Part shown: in pieces, positions 27,867-40,090 of the stretch
How positions within the stretch are numbered: position 1 is the stretch's first letter
How the letters are laid out: each line of letters starts with the position of its first letter
DNA from: Cochliopodium minus
Taxonomy: Eukaryota; Discosea; Himatismenida; Cochliopodiidae
Length of the DNA: 50,237 bases
Assembly: GCA_024220525.1 (NCBI GenBank)
Contig: JAMYWO010000105.1
Coordinates: 1-50,237, forward strand
Reading direction: 5' to 3'
Notes under the pieces: generated by a model
The model's database searches: none
Told to the model about the DNA's origin: nothing
Seen by the model: only the letters and a program-made list of their open reading frames with translations
Position numbers and translations under genes: made by a program

Positions 27867-29092
27867 AACTTTATCAAATTACTGAAAAAAAAAAAAAAAT
27901 TTTTCTTAAATCTTTGAATTGTAGTACCAATGAGATCATAAGTAATCAAAAAAAAAAAAATTTGTTTAAAATCTCTTCAAACGAGAAATCCTTTTCTAAT
28001 TATTAATTAAATATTAAATAAAAAAAAAAATTTCCCAAATTGCCTTTGTTGTATCACTTTTTTCGATCTATTTCTAGATGTTCCTTATGATCCGAATACC
28101 GTAAGTTAAATACCACTATTAATTTGAATTATTCAAAATAATCATTTAAAAAAGGAATTCTTTTATCACAATATACAACATTATAAATCTTATATCCTAT
28201 TTATCTCCTATAATATATTTTATATTTGGAGATGTCCAAATATAATAATCGAATTTAAATTTTTGTTGTTAATAAATTAATATCCTCTGACAAATTTGTT
28301 AAATTTTGTACTTAATTTGAATTTATTTCGTACAATCAACCAAAAATTTATATTCCATTGTTCTATCAATAATTTTATGCTTTCAAAAAATATATATGAA
28401 AATAAATAACGATTTAATTGAATGATTTTAAGATGTATTAAAAAACTACTCACTATTTCGAATAATCTCCTATTTATTCTTCCAATTTGTTCTCTATTTT
28501 TTTGATTTTTATTATTTTTATTTATTTATAAGTTTGTTATATTTTTTTTGAGATTTCTAATTGGATTGTTAAATTCAATTATTTGAAATCCCACACCTCA
28601 ACAAAGTGAAAACATTCAAAAATTAATTATCTTTAAAATATATCTTATTATTCAAAAAGAAAAAGAACAAATTTGTTTTAAATTTGCTTTAAATTTTATT
28701 CAAAACACATTTTGATTCTGAACACATTTTGATTGTATAAATATAAAAAAAAATTTTTAAAAAAAGGTGGAATTCTTTGAAGAAATCTTTGAAAAATAAA
28801 TTTAATAAAAAATGTATAGAGAAAGAAGAATAAAAAAAACAATAAGTGAAGTTTGGGTTTCCATATTACCTTTAAAAATAATTTAATTTGTGATCTAAAA
28901 ATTTAATTATTTTTTAATTTTTTTAATAATTTAAAATTTTTTTGATTTAGTTCCTTTAACAAACTCTAAAAATAATAAATCGACTCTATTCCTCATACAA
29001 TCTCCAATATTTAATAAAAGCTTCCTTTATTCCGTTCATCGGTAATAACATTTAAAAATCTTCAAAATAAAAAAATATTAAATATAATAAAA
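27867..29092. other. Gene-poor region, 1.2 kb
   Basis: No ORF of note on either strand. A short segment near 28077-28099 (TAG, then codons readable as DVPYDPNT, then GTAAGT) looks like a relic exon of an array gene. A hairpin lies at 28220-28245. Otherwise AT-rich sequence separating the array from the F-box block. Confidence 0.5.
28220..28245. repeat. 11-bp inverted repeat with GATG loop
   Basis: TTATATTTGGA and its exact reverse complement TCCAAATATAA flank GATG. It lies in the gene-poor region. Confidence 0.5.
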
Positions 29093-30647
29093 ATGGAGAT
29101 GGATAATGAGAGAATCTTTTCTTTGGAGAAGATGCCAAGACAATGTAAAAAAAAAAAAAATTCAAGAAATGTTTTGATATTTTTGTTGAATTTTTTTTAT
29201 TATTTTTTTTTGAAAATTCACAATCTCTTTCAATTGCAGTATCCATACATCTATTTTCATATTTGGATACACAATCATTATGGAATGGAATGTTGGTGAA
29301 TAAAAGATGGTATGATGTGGGCAAAGATGAGAAATTAAATGGAATCTCCAAGAGGGACAAACTCAAAGAGATTTTGATAATCGAAAAAATGAGCACGTAT
29401 GATAAATTAAAGAAGATATTGGATAAAAAGGATGAGAATATGATGTATTATGCAGAGCTTACGAAAGAATGGGGATTCAATAAATTCAAATACAGCATCA
29501 CCTTCTTCTTTTCCCTCATAAACTTCCTGCCCTTCCTTTTATATCTCTACCACATAGATTCATTCAACATGGCATTATTGCTGTTCTCAATGCTCAATTT
29601 CTTCTCGAAAATATTCTATGCAGATCAGATGGAGAAAATATTGTAAACATATCAAAAATTTATCTGTTCAATATTTTAAATTGAAAAAAAAAAATACATA
29701 AATTTTTTCAATGCCCTTTATAATAATTTTCATCCTTCTTTAAAAATAATATACAGAAAAAACAAATTCTTCTTTATTGGTTATTTGATTGAGGGATCTA
29801 TGGTAGGATGGAGAACGGCAATGTTCAATCAAAAGAAAAATTTCAGTTTCATGATGCCTTTATGTTTGACAATATCAAGGTAAAAAAAAACAAGAAAATT
29901 AGGTCTTAAAGATTTGGTTTGTATTTAAAAATTTTAAATAAAAATTAATCTTGACACAGATTCTTCAATATCCCCTAATTCCTCAACTGTGATAAAATTT
30001 AAATTTTTTTTTGATTTAAAATTAGTGTTTATTTACTCGCAATGATGGACTACCTAAGCGATAAAATAGTGGATATATTCAAAAGTAAAAAAAAAACAAA
30101 TAATTTAAAAATCTTAACATATTTTTAAATCACAAACAAAAAAAAAAAAATTTTTTTTTTTAACCTTTTAATTTTTTCTAAAAAAAAAAAAAAAATAGTA
30201 AACAATAGTAATCCAAACATATATTTCATTGAAGAAATTGCAAGAAGGACACCTCTCCTCTTCTTCATCTATTTTTTCCAAACCCCCACTCAAACCTTGT
30301 TATGTTTCATCTTCACCTTCACCTTCTTCCTCATCTATCTCCAATACGAGAACAACATCAAGCCCAAACCTAACAAACTCCGTGTTTTTTGCATTTTTCT
30401 GTTTGTTAGGTTGTTCTTGGAGGTTGTTCTCATTCTTTTTTCTTTTGAAAACTTTTCTTTTTCGAGAATTTTCTTATCCTTTTTCCAATCTTTCAATTTT
30501 TCCCAATCTTTTTTCTTTTGCTCTCTTTGCTTTGACGGTTTTTTCAACCACAACTCTAAACTAAAGTTCAGCAAAAGGAAAGCTTTCTCCTTTTTCCCCA
30601 TCCTTTATCTTTCTACCATCATCTTCTACCTCCTCTATTTATTATAA
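29093..30647 (+). CDS. F-box-like protein with C-terminal membrane segments, copy 1, 361 aa
   Basis: Exons 29093-29144, 29240-29642, 29757-29879, 30026-30084 and 30199-30647. The N-terminus holds an F-box-like motif (LFSYLDTQSLWNGMLVNKRW) followed by a conserved KLNGISKRDKLKEI segment. The rest is strongly hydrophobic: about six to seven membrane segments, including ITFFFSLINFLPFLLYLYHI and LLCFIFTFTFFLIYLQY. Conserved inner landmarks shared with the two paralogues are the gly-rich IGYLIEGSMVGW block, the FFxTPxQT motif and FFQSFNFSQSFFFCSLCFDG. F-box proteins recruit substrates to SCF ubiquitin ligases; a membrane-anchored F-box protein is the straightforward inference. I recognise no named family for the membrane part. 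Confidence 0.72.
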
Positions 30648-30909
30648 TTTTATTTTATTTTTTCTTATACTCACATATATTCTTTCTTACACACTTCTAT
30701 TTTTTTTCACTTTTACTTACATCAATTTGATTCCTTTTTAATAATCAAATTTCTTTTCTCTTTAAAAAAAAATTCAATATAAAAATAAAATTCCATAAAT
30801 AAATAAAAAAAAATGTTTTCCTCTTGTTTTTCAACTCATAATATTCTATATTGCAGTAATATTCTTTTCTTTTCATAATCAAAAATTAATATTTTCATCA
30901 TATAAGAGG

Positions 30910-31902
30910 ATGGAAGGTTTATTTCTTCTTTAAAAATCAAATGATTTCGCATTCATTTCTATAAAACAGATTGTTAGGCTTTGGAAATAATAATTGGTTC
31001 CAATCAGGAACGAATATAAAAGAAAAAACACAGCTGAATGTAATAATGAACGATAAAAACATCAAATCTGTAAGTTTGGGACAAGTTCACACAATGATAT
31101 TGAAGGATAATGGAGAATTATATGTTTGTGGATACAATCTTTTCAAGCAATTGGGTAATAATTATCAAATCGAATATATTTTCTTAAACTCCTTCAAATT
31201 ATAATACTCTTCATTGATTGTTTTCCACAATTGTTTATGTAGTTTAATTTTGATCCAAAAAAAGAATATAAAAACCCATTTAAAATAAAAAATATAGGAA
31301 GCTCACTTGAAAATCGTGTAGAACTCCAATTACTTGTAAAAGATGAAGAAATAAAATCAGTGCACAATGGATCATTTATTTCGATGATTTACAAAAAGTA
31401 TGAAAATGGAAAAATTTTATTATATTTTTTTTTTGATTTATAACTTATTTTTTGAATGGAAACATCAATTTTTTATTTATTAAAAACTTATTTAATTTTA
31501 TTGTTTCTATTTTTATTTTTTATTAATTTTATTTAGTAAAAAATTTTTTTTATGAGTTATTTTAATATTCACCATTTTACTTTATTTTATATTTTCCATT
31601 TTATTATTTATTTTATTTTTTTATTTTATTTTATATTTTCTATTTTCTATTTTTTCTATTTCACATTTGAATTTTTTTTTTTAATTTTTTTTTAGAAACG
31701 GAGACTTATTTGGATTTGGAGATTATTTTAAGGATTTTGGTTTTGAAAGAGAAGAGAAGTTGGGAAGTTATTTGATTCTAAATGATACAGAGATTAAACA
31801 GATCAGCATTGGAGATAAACATGCTATGATTTTGAAGGAGAATGGGGAACTATGGGTGATGGGTGAAAATCAATATCTTCAAATAGGATTGGAAGTTAAG
31901 TT
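30910..31902 (+). CDS. RCC1-repeat protein, 3' end lost in assembly gap
   Basis: Exons 30910-30916, 30978-31154, 31298-31397 and 31696-31902. The 7-nt first exon (ATG GAA G) joined to exon 2 yields MEGFGNNNWFQSG, a normal RCC1 blade start. Blade landmarks are IKSVSLGQVHTMILKDNGEL then YVCGYN, and IKQISIGDKHAMILKENGEL then WVMGEN. A beta-propeller protein is expected; only about two to three blades are visible. The last donor is followed by the (AAAAAAT)n tract and 303 N, so the remainder is missing. RCC1 propellers serve as GEFs or protein scaffolds; no specific role is inferable. Confidence 0.75.
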
Positions 31903-31927
31903 GTAATAATTATTTTTTCATGAAATA

Positions 31928-31999
31928 TAAAAAAATAAAAAATAAAAAATAAAAAATAAAAAATAAAAAATAAAAAATAAAAAATAAAAAATAAAAAAT
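31928..31999. repeat. (AAAAAAT)n left of the gap
   Basis: About ten copies of the 7-bp unit inside an intron of the RCC1 gene, ending at the first N. Confidence 0.9.
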
Positions 32000-32302
32000 N
32001 NNNNNNNNNNNNNNNNNNNNNNNNNNNNNNNNNNNNNNNNNNNNNNNNNNNNNNNNNNNNNNNNNNNNNNNNNNNNNNNNNNNNNNNNNNNNNNNNNNNN
32101 NNNNNNNNNNNNNNNNNNNNNNNNNNNNNNNNNNNNNNNNNNNNNNNNNNNNNNNNNNNNNNNNNNNNNNNNNNNNNNNNNNNNNNNNNNNNNNNNNNNN
32201 NNNNNNNNNNNNNNNNNNNNNNNNNNNNNNNNNNNNNNNNNNNNNNNNNNNNNNNNNNNNNNNNNNNNNNNNNNNNNNNNNNNNNNNNNNNNNNNNNNNN
32301 NN
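32000..32302. other. Assembly gap, 303 N
   Basis: It separates the truncated RCC1 gene (plus) from the truncated calpain gene (minus). The left flank is (AAAAAAT)n and the right flank its reverse complement. The gap must contain the 3' ends of both convergent genes if the join is real. Confidence 0.95.
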
Positions 32303-32388
32303 TATTTTTTATTTTTTATTTTTTATTTCAAATTTTTTATTTCAAATTTTTTATTTTTTATTTTTTATTTTTTATTTTTTTTTTATTT
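32303..32388. repeat. (ATTTTTT)n right of the gap
   Basis: Same 7-bp unit as on the other side of the gap but in inverted orientation, with some TTTCAAA interruptions. Part of a calpain intron. Confidence 0.88.
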
Positions 32389-32390
32389 AC

Positions 32391-34412
32391 CAAGAATTAT
32401 TGTTGCAACATCCACCTGCAGTTTGAGAGTCCCATTTACCTACAAAATCTTTTCTGTGCCAAAGATCTCCATACTTATCAGTTAAAAGTCTGCACACAGA
32501 AAGATTATTGTAGTTTGTAACAAAGTCTCCAAAACACATCCAAAAAGTACCATCATCTTTTCAAAACAAAATAAAATTTCAAAAGAAAAAAAACAAAATC
32601 TTATAAATAAAAAATAAAAAATAAAAAATAAAAATAAAAAATTAAGTAAATAAAATAAATAAAAAATTTAAAAATAAAAAATAAAAAATAAAAAATAAAA
32701 ATGAAAAATAAAAAATAAAAAAATAAAAAATAACCTCCAAATTTATGATTTAATTTTTTAAGTGCATCTTGAGACCACTCTTTGCTACCATCTGACCACT
32801 TTTATAAAATACAAAAATAATAAAAAAATTTTTTTAAAAAAAAAATGTGTTACAGCTCCTTTCCATTCTTTTTTTTTTTAAAAAAAATATTTAAAAAAAC
32901 CTAAAAAAAAATCTAAAAAAAAAAGTTTTTTTTTTTTTACCATGTTTCCCCCAAGGATTTCTAATTTTAATCAATTTATGGTCTTTGTAGTCAACCACTT
33001 TCAATACAGCATAAGCATGCCCAGACAAGATACCTCTCCCATTATCCTTTTCTGTTCCTCCAGAAAGGGAGCAGCCCAACAAAAACTTCTCGCTTTCAAA
33101 ATATTTCAATAATTTCCAAAACTCTCCATTTCTTATCTTTGTTTTTACTTCTTCGTCTTTGAAATTGAATACTTGTGCTCCTTCTCCTGTCAGATCGGTC
33201 ATTCCTTCTCCCTATAATTAAAAATAAAATAAAAAAATAATTAAATCATATTAAATTGAGCAACGAGAAATTTAATGGTAGATTTCAAAGTTTATTCTAC
33301 AAAAAACATAATATAAGGTTTTTAAAATTTTTTAATTGATGAAAATTAAAATTCAAAAAAATGAAAATTTTTTTCATTTTTGAATTAATTTTCTAAACAG
33401 CATCTTAAGCAAATTTTCTTCATTAATTTTTTTAAAAAAATGAATTTTTTTTTTTACCAAGTGACCTGACTCACAATTAACGTAGGAACCATTTAATTTT
33501 GCAAACGCCTTTTCCATCAATGGTACCCAAAATTCATCCTCGTCTTTGCAATGGGAAAAAACAAAGTATTTGTCATTTTTGCAAGGTAAAAAATCATCTA
33601 TGGTAACAACCCTCCAATCACCATCTTTATAAAACTTTATCTTTTTTTTTTTGATTGATTAGAATATTTTGGAGATATCTTAAAAATGAAAACATATTAC
33701 CTGATAGAATCCATATTCTGGATGAGATGAGATGAATAATGGATATAACAAATCATTTCTTGTTGCAACTATTCAAAATAGAAAAGAATTTAACTATTAA
33801 TGATAAATGAGATATCGGAGATTTGAGTGTAATATTATATTAATCTTTACAGATCCATTCAATTGTTTTATGTTGGGGAGAAATTTGATATTTTTTTTCG
33901 AATATTTATTTAAATAACGAAATAAAATTGAAATACCTACTGACATTGATCCCAAAAACCAACAATCACCTAATTCTCCTTGTATCACATCTCCACTTTC
34001 AACACCATTCACAAATAACGATGGATTTTTGAGGAAATCAGCTGTATGGTGAGGATGAAGGATATTATTGTTAGATTTTATAATTTAAGCAATTTATTTA
34101 TTTTACTTGGTCTTTTCCATGTTACTCCAGACACTTTTCATTTCAATGAAAATAAATTATATTTGTATTTTGAACGTTTTATGGTTAAATTATCAATTTT
34201 TTTGATTCTTTACTGTTCTTTCCGATACTATTTGAATTTGTTGGAAAATCTTTATCTACAAATTTTCCTTTCTTTGATTTGCATACTGTTTGGTATTTAA
34301 AGATGTGTTTGAATATTAGGTTAAATGATAAGGAATTATATTAATTTTTACTCTTTATTATTTCTTTTTCTAAATGTTTTGCATCTTCTATATTTGTTGA
34401 TCTGCTTTCCAT
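32391..34412 (-). CDS. Calpain-type cysteine protease (peptidase C2), 3' end in gap
   Basis: Calcium-dependent intracellular protease family. Ten exons on the minus strand: 34412-34352, 34285-34214, 34133-34107, 34041-33937, 33768-33701, 33640-33458, 33211-32941, 32867-32854 (14 nt), 32798-32735 and 32556-32391. They give 343 residues with unbroken phase. The order matches C2 proteases: GKFVDKDFP, VTWKRP, then DVIQGELGDCWFLGS with the catalytic Cys. IDDFLPC, EKAFAKLNGSY and MTDLTGEG follow. SGHAYAVL carries the catalytic His and IRNPWGK the catalytic Asn. After these come WSDGSKEW and DDGTFWMCFGDF. The triad is complete, so the protease is likely active. The visible part ends early in the beta-sandwich (TAGGCCNNNSW); the C-terminus lies in or beyond the gap. 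It is divergent from the F-box/RCC1 gene. Confidence 0.88.
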
Positions 34413-34665
34413 TTGTTTCGTTGAATTTCAATTTTTTTATTTTTACAAATATTAATTTAAAGAAAAATGAATTAGAAAGTCAGTAAGTGAAGTTATATAT
34501 GATTGATCATTCATGGTTGGTTAACCAACTGAAAAAAATTTCTTTCTCTGAATAAAAAAAAAAAAAAATTTGACGAATAAATAGAAAGGATATAATTGGA
34601 TTGAATATCTTCAAACAACATATCTTTAAAATTCTTTCCCACAAAAATTAAAGGAAATATATTAT
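34413..34665. promoter_or_regulatory. Shared upstream region of calpain and F-box/RCC1 genes
   Basis: 253 bp between divergent start codons. AT-rich, with no named motif; a shared promoter is inferred from geometry only. Confidence 0.45.
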
Positions 34666-36363
34666 ATGGAGACTCTTCCTTTGAATATAATAACTTATAT
34701 TCTGACTTTTTCAGATATCGGATCAATAATGAATGTATCTTCAACTTGCCAAAAGATTTACAAAGCATCCCAAAACAATTTATTGTGGAAGACAATATAC
34801 CAGAAAAATAAATTATTGGAAGAACTTCATATCAATAGATTAAAAGATTATAAAGAAGAAACAAATTGGAAGGATTTGATCAAGAATATTTGTAAAAACA
34901 AAAATAAGAATTTTTCATCAAATATAAAAAAAAAAAAAATTTTAAATTTTCATTGGCTTAGATTCAAGAAAATTGATGAAGATAATAAATGATGATTTGA
35001 TTGAAATTGGTGATTTGAATATAAAAGGGATAAAAGATATATTTTTGACAGCTGAATTAAATGTAAGAAAATAAAATTAAAATTAAATTTAATCAAGTTA
35101 AATTTAAAAACAAAATGATAAGATGTTGATAAATACAGTAAAAGGAGATTTGTGGATTCATAAGCCATTTAAACAAAAAACAAAAAATTCATTTTGTACA
35201 GAAACTTTTTTTGTTGATAAACTAAAGGATGAACCTGTAAAATTAGTAGATTTGAAAGTCAAGAAAGTTTCTTTGGGCTTGAATAATGGTTATAAAAAAA
35301 ATTAATTTTTGAACATATTTTTAAAAAATTTTTTTTGAAATAGTTGCTCTTATTACTACTGAAGGAGATGCATATACATTTGGAAGTAAAAAATAAGTAT
35401 TTTTTATTATTAAATAATTTCAAAAAATATTCCAAAGAAAATGAAAAAGGAGTATTGGGAGATCGTAAATTTTTTTTTGGAAAATTATTTTATATTATTC
35501 ATTCCATTTTTAAGCTGAATATGAGGACCATGGTAAATATAAATTTCTTTTTCATTTTTTTAAAAATTCATCTTAAATTTTCTTAGAGGAGGAACCTTTC
35601 AGAGTTCCTTCATTTCTCGGAACAAAAATGAAAGATGTACATGTTCATTCAAATTTTGTGGTGTGGTTATCAGAAAGTGGTAACAAATTTGTTTATTTAA
35701 AAAAAAGTGGGAATAAATGATATATTATTTTTAAATAATTAATTTAAAAATATTTATTTAAAAAATGAAGATAATTTATTTTAATTTTCTAAATTTTTTG
35801 TGAACAAAGGGGAGGTTTATACTTGTGGACATCTTTTTCCGTTTAGGAATAAAGGGATACTTAAAACACATGTACCACTCAAAGTAGAAACCTCCAAAGC
35901 CAAAGCAATATCGAACAATTACCACGTGATGATCTTGACGGAGTGTGGAAAAGTAATGTGTTTCGGGGATAACAGCTATTCCGTTTGTGGAATCCCAGAA
36001 GATGAAGAAACTTCTGTGGCGACTCCGACTCAGTTACATGTCCCTTCTGAGATTGGAAAGATAAAGGAAGTTTTAGCTGCTCATTCTTATTCATTCTTAT
36101 TCAATGAAGAAGGAAAAGTTTATTACATCGGCGAAACTTCAGGTTTTCTTAGGAGTCTTCCTTTGTGTGGAAAAGTTGTCAACTATTCTTTACAGAACTA
36201 CTTTTTGTTTCTTCAAGTGGATAATGGAGAGTGGTACGAAGTTAATTTCTCTAATAGCTTGAGTTTTTCTTTTCTTCATCTTCCTTATGGGCAATACAAC
36301 ATTCACAAAATATTTTATTTGAATAGTTACCAAAAATATGTTATTTCTTCGAAAAAAAAGTAA
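34666..36363 (+). CDS. F-box/RCC1-repeat protein, 399 aa, seven exons
   Basis: Exons 34666-34891, 34962-35062, 35123-35288, 35344-35385, 35515-35532 (18 nt), 35587-35679 and 35810-36363. The N-terminal F-box is LPLNIITYILTFSDIGSIMN with NLLWKTIYQKN following. RCC1-like blades come next: VALITTEGDAYTFG, VVWLSESGEVYTCG, HVMILTECGKVMCFGDN and SFLFNEEGKVYYIGE. The final blades are degenerate. The combination suggests an SCF substrate adaptor using a propeller for binding; substrate unknown. It is a possible relative of the truncated RCC1 gene at 30910. Confidence 0.8.
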
Positions 36364-36675
36364 AAAAATTAATTTAAATTAAAAAATTTAAACATTTTAA
36401 AATTTTTAAGATTTTATTTTATCTTTTCAGTCTAAATTTGAAATTTCTTACTTTTTATTTTTAATTTCTCTTGATTTCAAACATTAATTGTTTCCCATTT
36501 TTCGGTAAAGGTTATATCAACTTCATTTTTTAAAAAAAATACTTTCAAAATTTTTTTGAATTCTTTCAATTTGAATCCTATTCTTTATTTTCTTTCCATT
36601 CATTATTGAATCAAAAAAAAAAAAAAAATTGTTATTTCTCTTTTTTCAAAAGAGAAATTGAAGGAATATATCGAA

Positions 36676-38257
36676 ATGATAATCGAGAAGAAAACATATG
36701 AAATGGATAATCCTACCAAAGTATTTCCAAAACAATGTAAAAAAAAATAAAATTTTATAAATTATTCTGCTCAAATAAATTATCTTTCAATTTATATCAA
36801 AGGAAATATTTGACCTCAATATGATGATATCTATTTGAATATGTTATTTTATTTATTTGTTTTGATAATTATCAAATTTCTCTTTTTGAATTTTTTTATT
36901 TTTTTCGATCCTTAAAAGTATGGATGTATATTCTTTCATTTTTGAATGGAGAATCATTAAGAAAGAGTTTACTTGTAAGCAAAGAATGGTACAAATTGGG
37001 ATCAGATCCAAAACTGAATCCTATTTCAAAAAGAGAAAATGTGGAAATAATCAACAAATTCGAGAACATGTCATTCCATCAAAGGATATCTGAAATGATG
37101 AAAGAGAGTGAAGGAGGAATATCTTTTTATGTAAGAATAACTCATCCAAAAGGTGAAAAATAAAAAAATTAAAAAAAAATTTGAAAAAATTTAACAATGA
37201 AAATAACCCATTCAAAAATTTTATTTAAAATAATTGATTTATTTTAGGAGACACAAAATATCGAACAACTTTGATAAGATTTTATTCTTTTGTCGTTTTT
37301 CTCCCTCATTTACTCTTATTGTTCCAAAAAAGCTATCTCAACTACGGTTGCTTTATAAGTTCACTGGGGTTTTTCATCCATTACAACCTATTTTTCGATC
37401 CTAAAAAAACTTTTTTTAAGAATCAGCCGTAGGAAACTTTTTTTTTGATTTATTTTTTATTTTGTTCCTTTAAATCTTTCTCTTTTAAATCTTTTTTTTT
37501 GAAACTTAATAGCGTAAAGTTTGATCTTTTTTTAATGGCATTTAAAGGGTTAATGATTGGATGGAATTTGATGTTATGGAACCCGGAATCATTTTTTTCT
37601 TTTATGATCCCTCCTTTAGTCCTTTTCAACATGTAATATTTTATTCTCTACTCAATTCCTGATTTTAAATTGAATATTTTTTTAACTTTAGGATTTATTT
37701 GAACTGTTTCATTTTTGTTGGTGAAAAAAAGCTAGGTGGATTAAGTAAAATTATTGAACCAAAAAAAATTTTTCAATTTAAATTATTTTTAAATTCAAAT
37801 TTATTTTTGGGAAATAGAGAATATCCACACATCTCAAGTTCCTTTCCATATAATCATCGAATCCTTTTTTATTCTTTTTCTCTTGCATTTCACCCAAACA
37901 CCATTTCAAACGATTGTGGGCACAGTGATACACATTCCCTTATTTTTGTGGTTTTATTACAAAAAGAGTGAAATAATTCCTAAAGTTTCCATTGAGAACA
38001 CTATGTTCTATTTTATGATTGCTAGAACAATTTTTGGAATTGTTCATAGTATCTATACTTTTACTTTTCCTTCCCTGATTGGTATTTTCTCCTCTTTCTT
38101 TCAATCTTTCAACCTTTTTTGTTGTTTCGTTACCTGTTCCTTGTTTTTTGATGGTTATCTCAAGCACGGAAAGATTTTCAAACAAGAATTTTTTTTCTCA
38201 AAGTTTCATCTTCTCTATTTGTTTGCTCCTCTTTTGATTTTGTTTAAATCTTTTTGA
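36676..38257 (+). CDS. F-box-like protein with membrane segments, copy 2, 362 aa
   Basis: Exons 36676-36736, 36919-37152, 37248-37428, 37513-37632, 37692-37744 and 37818-38257. The N-terminus YEMDNPTKVFPKQ leads into the F-box-like YILSFLNGESLRKSLLVSKE and KLNPISKRENVEII. Membrane part: FYSFVVFLPHLLLLFQKSYL, the GLMIGWNLMLWNPESFFSFM block, the HFTQTPFQT motif and FFQSFNLFCCFVTCSLFFDG, ending LYLFAPLLILFKSF. Its exon structure matches copy 1 except for one extra intron split. The 5' end is almost identical to copy 3, intron included, while the rest has diverged. Confidence 0.75.
36717..37106 (+). repeat. Identical block A shared by F-box copies 2 and 3
   Basis: By eye this ~390-bp block (end of exon 1, the whole 182-bp intron 1 and most of exon 2) is identical to 38378-38766. 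Divergence starts abruptly after ATGATGAAAGA. Confidence 0.8.
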
Positions 38258-38331
38258 TTGAAAAATAATAAAAAAAATTATAAAAAAAAATTGAAAGAAT
38301 ACTATTCATACACAATCAAAAATTAAAGAAT

Positions 38332-39805
38332 ATGGAAATTATTAGCGAGAAAACATATGAAATGGATAATCCTACTAAAGTATTTCCAAAACAATGTAAA
38401 AAAAAATAAAATTTTATAAATTATTCTGCTCAAATAAATTATCTTTCAATTTATATCAAAGGAAATATTTGACCTCAATATGATGATATCTATTTGAATA
38501 TGTTATTTTATTTATTTGTTTTGATAATTATCAAATTTCTCTTTTTGAATTTTTTTATTTTTTTCGATCCTTAAAAGTATGGATGTATATTCTTTCATTT
38601 TTGAATGGAGAATCATTAAGAAAGAGTTTACTTGTAAGCAAAGAATGGTACAAATTGGGATCAGATCCAAAACTGAATCCTATTTCAAAAAGAGAAAATG
38701 TGGAAATAATCAACAAATTCGAGAACATGTCATTCCATCAAAGGATATCTGAAATGATGAAAGAAAAAGATGAACAATTTGATATTTACTCAAAAAAAAC
38801 TTATCCAAAAGGTTAAAAACTAATTAAAAAAAAAAATTGATTAAAAAAAAAATTAATTTAAAAAAAATCAAAAATTTCTTCAAAGGAGATCAAAAATACA
38901 AACATACAATGATTAAATTCTATTCAATTATTTTTTTGATTCCAAATTTGTTACTTTTGTTCCAAAATAGCATTCTAAACTATGCCCTCTTCGTCAATAA
39001 CCTGTATTTTTGTTACTATTTCAACTTCTTATGGAGTGAAACAACAATCAACATTAGACTCTCATTTTCTCATTATTACTCAATTCTACAAGGTGTTTTG
39101 ATAGGATACAGTATGGCGAATTGGGATCCTGATTCTAAATTATCATTTTTAATACCCCTTCTCTTTCTTTTTCTCTCGTATCTTTCTTTTTTTTTTTTAT
39201 TCATTTTAATTTTAAAAAATAAAATTTTTATTTTCTTTTTTTTTTGATTTAAAATACAATTTTTGATTAGGATTTACATAAACATGATGATTTTTTTGTG
39301 CGAAAAGAAAATAAATTCAGATAGTAAAGTTTCACTCTTTGCATTATTTTCATTTAAAAAATTTTGATAATAATATAAAATAGGTCACTTAAACAATTCA
39401 AGATTTTTTTTTCATCTGATCATCAAATCATTTGCTCTAATGGCTATTTTGTATTCTTTTCAATCTCCACAAGAAACTTTCGTTACAACATTAACTCATT
39501 TTCCTTTGTTTCTCTTATCTACAAGGAAAATCCTCAACGAAGAACTTTCGTCAGTATTTTTGCCTCTAGTAGTTTTTCGTCTATTGCTTAAATTTTTTTT
39601 GGGTTATTTCTATTATAAATCTTTTCCTACATTTTTGGATCTGTTCCTTTGCCCTTTTCATGCTTTTAATTTTGGTACTTATTACTTTTTTAACATCCTC
39701 CTTTTTGAAAAGATTGAACTTTCGAAATTTCACAGATATTTAATGTCAAAGTATTTTTTCCTCTATTTTATTGCACCTATTTTGATTTTAATAAAATCTT
39801 TTTGA
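38332..39805 (+). CDS. F-box-like protein with membrane segments, copy 3, 354 aa
   Basis: Exons 38332-38395, 38578-38811, 38886-39177, 39271-39323 and 39384-39805. It has the same N-terminal MDNPTKVFPKQ and F-box-like region as copy 2. The intron that splits the third exon of copy 2 is absent here. Membrane part: FYSIIFLIPNLLLLFQNSIL, the GVLIGYSMANWDPDSKLSFL block, YSFQSPQETF in place of the TPxQT motif and YLMSKYFFLYFIAPILILIK at the end. A tandem duplicate whose 5' end has been homogenised with copy 2. Confidence 0.75.
38378..38766 (+). repeat. Identical block B shared by F-box copies 2 and 3
   Basis: Partner of 36717-37106. Intron identity in such an AT-rich genome implies very recent exchange. 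Confidence 0.8.
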
Positions 39806-40090
39806 ATAATTGTAACAATCTATCTGGATTTTATTCAAATTAAAGATTATTAAAGATTTCCAAAAAGTTTTTTTCTTGAAAGATATACTTGGGTAAGAAG
39901 AAATCTTTTTCTAATAAAGAATGTGAATGTTTAAAATAAAAACACTTATATTTCCCATTTGAATGAATCAAAAATTTATTTGATTTTTCAAATATTGAAA
40001 AAAAAATAAGATTTCTTTTAATTATCATTTCCGAAGAAAATTAATTTAAAATAATAAAAAAATTAAAAATAAAATTCAAAAAATAAAACA

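Noticed and set aside
30971-31204. RCC1 gene starting directly at 30971
   Set aside because: That frame has no ATG at its start (TTG). The 7-nt exon at 30910 with a GT-AG intron gives a proper start and the expected blade sequence.
34046-34300. 84-codon hydrophobic plus-strand ORF
   Set aside because: It overlaps, in antisense, three calpain exons confirmed by family motifs (GKFVDKDFP, VTWKRP, DFLKNPSLF).
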